From Deltaproteobacteria bacterium CG07_land_8_20_14_0_80_60_11 (GTDB lineage Bacteria; Desulfobacterota; Desulfobaccia; Desulfobaccales; 0-14-0-80-60-11), in assembly GCA_002779455.1 (NCBI GenBank), contig PEWM01000057.1, positions 1 through 5,477 of the forward strand: a stretch of 5,477 bases of DNA. Direction: 5' to 3'. A program made the translations under genes and the position numbers. Numbering within the stretch: the stretch's first letter is position 1; each line of letters opens with the position of its first letter. Shown piece after piece: positions 3,831-5,477 of the stretch. Below the pieces are notes generated by a model. It made no database searches. It saw nothing but the letters and a program-made list of their open reading frames with translations, and had not been told where the DNA came from.

Positions 3831-5477
3831 CTATTCCCAGTCGTCTTCCACCTGGGTGAGGACCGCCAGTTTGACGGCCTGGACCTTGCGGTAGACCTGG
3901 TCCGGGGCCCGGAGGCGGCCCTCCACGATGAGGAGGTCTTCTTCGATCCCGATGCCGAAGAGACGCTCGTTTTCCTGGAGATAAGGCAGGATGAGGCCCC
4001 AATCAGCGGCGGTCAGCGGCACAATCTCGCCGCCGTTCAACTGCTCCTCCACCACCTGCTGATAGGGGTCCCGGATGTAGATGGCGCCCCCCGAGGCCAG
4101 GGAGAACAGGTTGCCGCCGGGGTAGGGGGTGCGCTGGGAGCGGATGCGGCCCCGGGCGTCGAACTCCAGGCCGTTGACGATGATAAAGCCGCCGCCGGTA
4201 TGGGGGTTGCCGGCCATGAAGGATTCGGCCAAAAAGTCCAGGGCGGTGCCGTTGATCACCGCCCGGGGGCGGCCCACCGCGTTGATGAAGGGCCGGCCGG
4301 CGGCGTTGCCCAGGATATAGACATCCCCGCCTTTAGCGCCGTACATGAAGGTCTGGCCCACGTCGCCATAGACCACCAGCCTGCCCCGCTTCATGATCTG
4401 TCCCAACTGGTCCTGGGCGTTGCCGTGGATATAGAGGGACATGCCGTCGATCCCCGAGGCCAGGTAGTCGCCGGTGCTGCCGTAGGCGTCGATGCGGACG
4501 TCCCCGGTGTCGGCCCCGAAGCCGCACCCGAGGAAACGCTGGCCCTTGTAGCCATAGGTGAGGAATCGCCTCCACCCGAGCTCGAAGGCCCGGCACAGGA
4601 AACGGGCGTCGCAGCCGTCCCCTTCCGGGGGGAAGCCGGAGGTATCCAGGACCAGCACCGCGTCGTCCCGGGGCGGGGCCTTAAGGCGGTCCCGGGTCTC
4701 AAAATTGACCCAGCGGTAGCGGCTGGCGTGCGCTTCGCCCAGGCGCGGGGTTGTCTGGAAGATCTCGGTCAGGGTCTCCATCAGCAGGCGCCGCAAGTGG
4801 CTGCGTTTCTTGTCGCCGGGATCGTAGCGCCGGTCCAGGAGCAGGGTCAGGCCGCCCACGGCCGCGGCCTTGGGGCCGTCGCCCTCCCTGGCCTGGGCCG
4901 CGGTTACCTGAAGCGCTTCCCGGAAACTGGCATAGGACCAGATGGGGACGTGTCCTTTGACCCACTGAAAGAGTTTCTGGCCGCTTAAGTCCTCCAGGTG
5001 GGACCTGATAAGCCGGCTTAACTCTGAATCTTCACTGATGGTGATCGAAAGCCTGGTGCCGTCCCAGGGACGCTGGTGCCAGGGCACGGTCTTGGGCTTG
5101 CCGAACTTGTCGTGGCAGGTGAGGACCCGCTGGCCGTTCTTGCCTTCCAGGGAGAAGATGAAGGCGCCGCCGTCGGTGGCGCTGCCGCCCCGGGCGTTCC
5201 AATAGAGGTCGGCCACGGGGCAGAACCGGGAGTCCTCCGCCGCCAGGCTCTCCAGGGTGGCGTCAATGGCCTGTTTCTCGGAGCAGATCAGGCCGATCTG
5301 CACCTCTCCGTCTTGCAGGGCAAAGACCTGGGGCCGAAGCATGGCAGTGTCGGTGATGCCGATGAGCTCGAAGCGGTTCCGGTCGGGGTCGTTCCGGGCG
5401 ATGATGAAGAACCAGGGGCCGTCCGGCGAGCCGTGGATGTTGGTGGTCTGGAGATGCCGGTAAATCCGCTGGCGCTC
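3831..5477 (-). CDS. Glutamate synthase-like protein: amidotransferase end plus GXGXG domain (5' end outside window)
   Basis: 548 residues are visible and the frame is open to the right edge. The ATG at 5342 is internal, because the 45 codons before it (ERQRIYRHLQTTNIHGSPDG and on) continue the same protein. Visible residues 15-105 (GPWFFIIARNDPDRN, ITDTAMLRPQVFAL, IGLICSEKQAID) resemble the last part of a class-II glutamine amidotransferase domain. Residues about 275-435 are a GXGXG beta-helix as in the GltB C-terminus and FwdC/FmdC: LVLDTSGFPPEG, GYKGQRFLGCGFG, repeated glycine turns (YGSTGDYLASG, YIHGNAQDQLG, VYGDVGQTFMYG, YILGNAAGRPFINAVG), then GGGFIIVNG. The 170-residue linker is too short for the FMN-binding synthase domain, so this is not a full GltB; that domain may be a separate subunit, as in archaeal-type split glutamate synthases. 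No iron-sulfur cysteine cluster is seen. Stop at 3831. Confidence 0.8.
   Translation of the reverse strand, partial: ERQRIYRHLQTTNIHGSPDGPWFFIIARNDPDRNRFELIGITDTAMLRPQVFALQDGEVQIGLICSEKQAIDATLESLAAEDSRFCPVADLYWNARGGSATDGGAFIFSLEGKNGQRVLTCHDKFGKPKTVPWHQRPWDGTRLSITISEDSELSRLIRSHLEDLSGQKLFQWVKGHVPIWSYASFREALQVTAAQAREGDGPKAAAVGGLTLLLDRRYDPGDKKRSHLRRLLMETLTEIFQTTPRLGEAHASRYRWVNFETRDRLKAPPRDDAVLVLDTSGFPPEGDGCDARFLCRAFELGWRRFLTYGYKGQRFLGCGFGADTGDVRIDAYGSTGDYLASGIDGMSLYIHGNAQDQLGQIMKRGRLVVYGDVGQTFMYGAKGGDVYILGNAAGRPFINAVGRPRAVINGTALDFLAESFMAGNPHTGGGFIIVNGLEFDARGRIRSQRTPYPGGNLFSLASGGAIYIRDPYQQVVEEQLNGGEIVPLTAADWGLILPYLQENERLFGIGIEEDLLIVEGRLRAPDQVYRKVQAVKLAVLTQVEDDWE

Noticed and set aside
4200..4988. 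A 262-codon open frame on the plus strand inside the amidotransferase/GXGXG gene
   Set aside because: It is the antisense of a clearly coding GC-rich gene. The protein is a low-complexity V/G/A/P/E mix without recognisable motifs, as expected of a shadow frame.
5340..5342. ATG at 5342 as the true start of the amidotransferase/GXGXG gene
   Set aside because: The frame continues to 5477 with protein-like sequence that matches an amidotransferase domain end; this ATG is an internal methionine.

Overview
The window is GC-rich bacterial DNA. Gene content (a bacterial deoxyhypusine-synthase-like enzyme, a GXGXG-domain glutamate-synthase-like protein, split chromate-transporter halves and the start of a TauE/SafE-type exporter) and protein flavour suggest a Desulfobacterota/deltaproteobacterium-like organism, perhaps of the Syntrophobacterales or Desulfobaccales type. 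That placement is inference from family resemblance and was not searched.

Layout. (1) 1-1031, plus strand: a deoxyhypusine synthase family enzyme whose 5' end lies off the left edge; the active-site lysine motif is present. (2) 1032-1672: a gene-poor, scarred region. It holds an unlisted 41-residue single-span membrane protein on the minus strand (1051-1176) with a plausible promoter, two adjacent hairpins (1249-1292), a roughly 34-codon stump of a cation-efflux (CDF-like) gene (1310-1414), a 7-base tandem repeat, a 6-bp hairpin, a REPIN-like pair of inverted palindromes with compensatory base changes (1492-1565), and a second inverted-repeat element (1603-1665). (3) 3762-1673, minus strand: one apparent transcription unit. 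A very good sigma-70 promoter (3734-3762) with a CRP/FNR-like palindrome over the expected transcription start drives the N-terminal stump of a TauE/SafE exporter (3548-3706). Then come two short chromate-transporter (CHR) half proteins with zero spacing and a Bem46/ABHD13-type alpha/beta hydrolase. (4) 3763-3830: a G-rich intergenic stretch with a stem-loop. (5) 3831-5477, minus strand: a protein joining the end of a class-II glutamine-amidotransferase-like domain to a C-terminal GXGXG beta-helix, open to the right edge and so truncated by the window.

How it fits together. The CHR halves probably form one heteromeric anion transporter. Their only visible promoter appears to have belonged to the now-truncated exporter gene, so the operon looks like the product of a deletion that put the transporter pair under an older promoter. 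The hydrolase is a co-transcribed tail gene of unknown substrate. The amidotransferase/GXGXG protein and the deoxyhypusine-synthase-like enzyme both belong to nitrogen/polyamine-type chemistry, but they lie on opposite strands and are not one operon. I see no CRISPR array, tRNA, rRNA, phage or intact transposase. The most interesting signals are the two gene stumps, the compensatory-paired repeat doublet, the small membrane protein and the re-used promoter.
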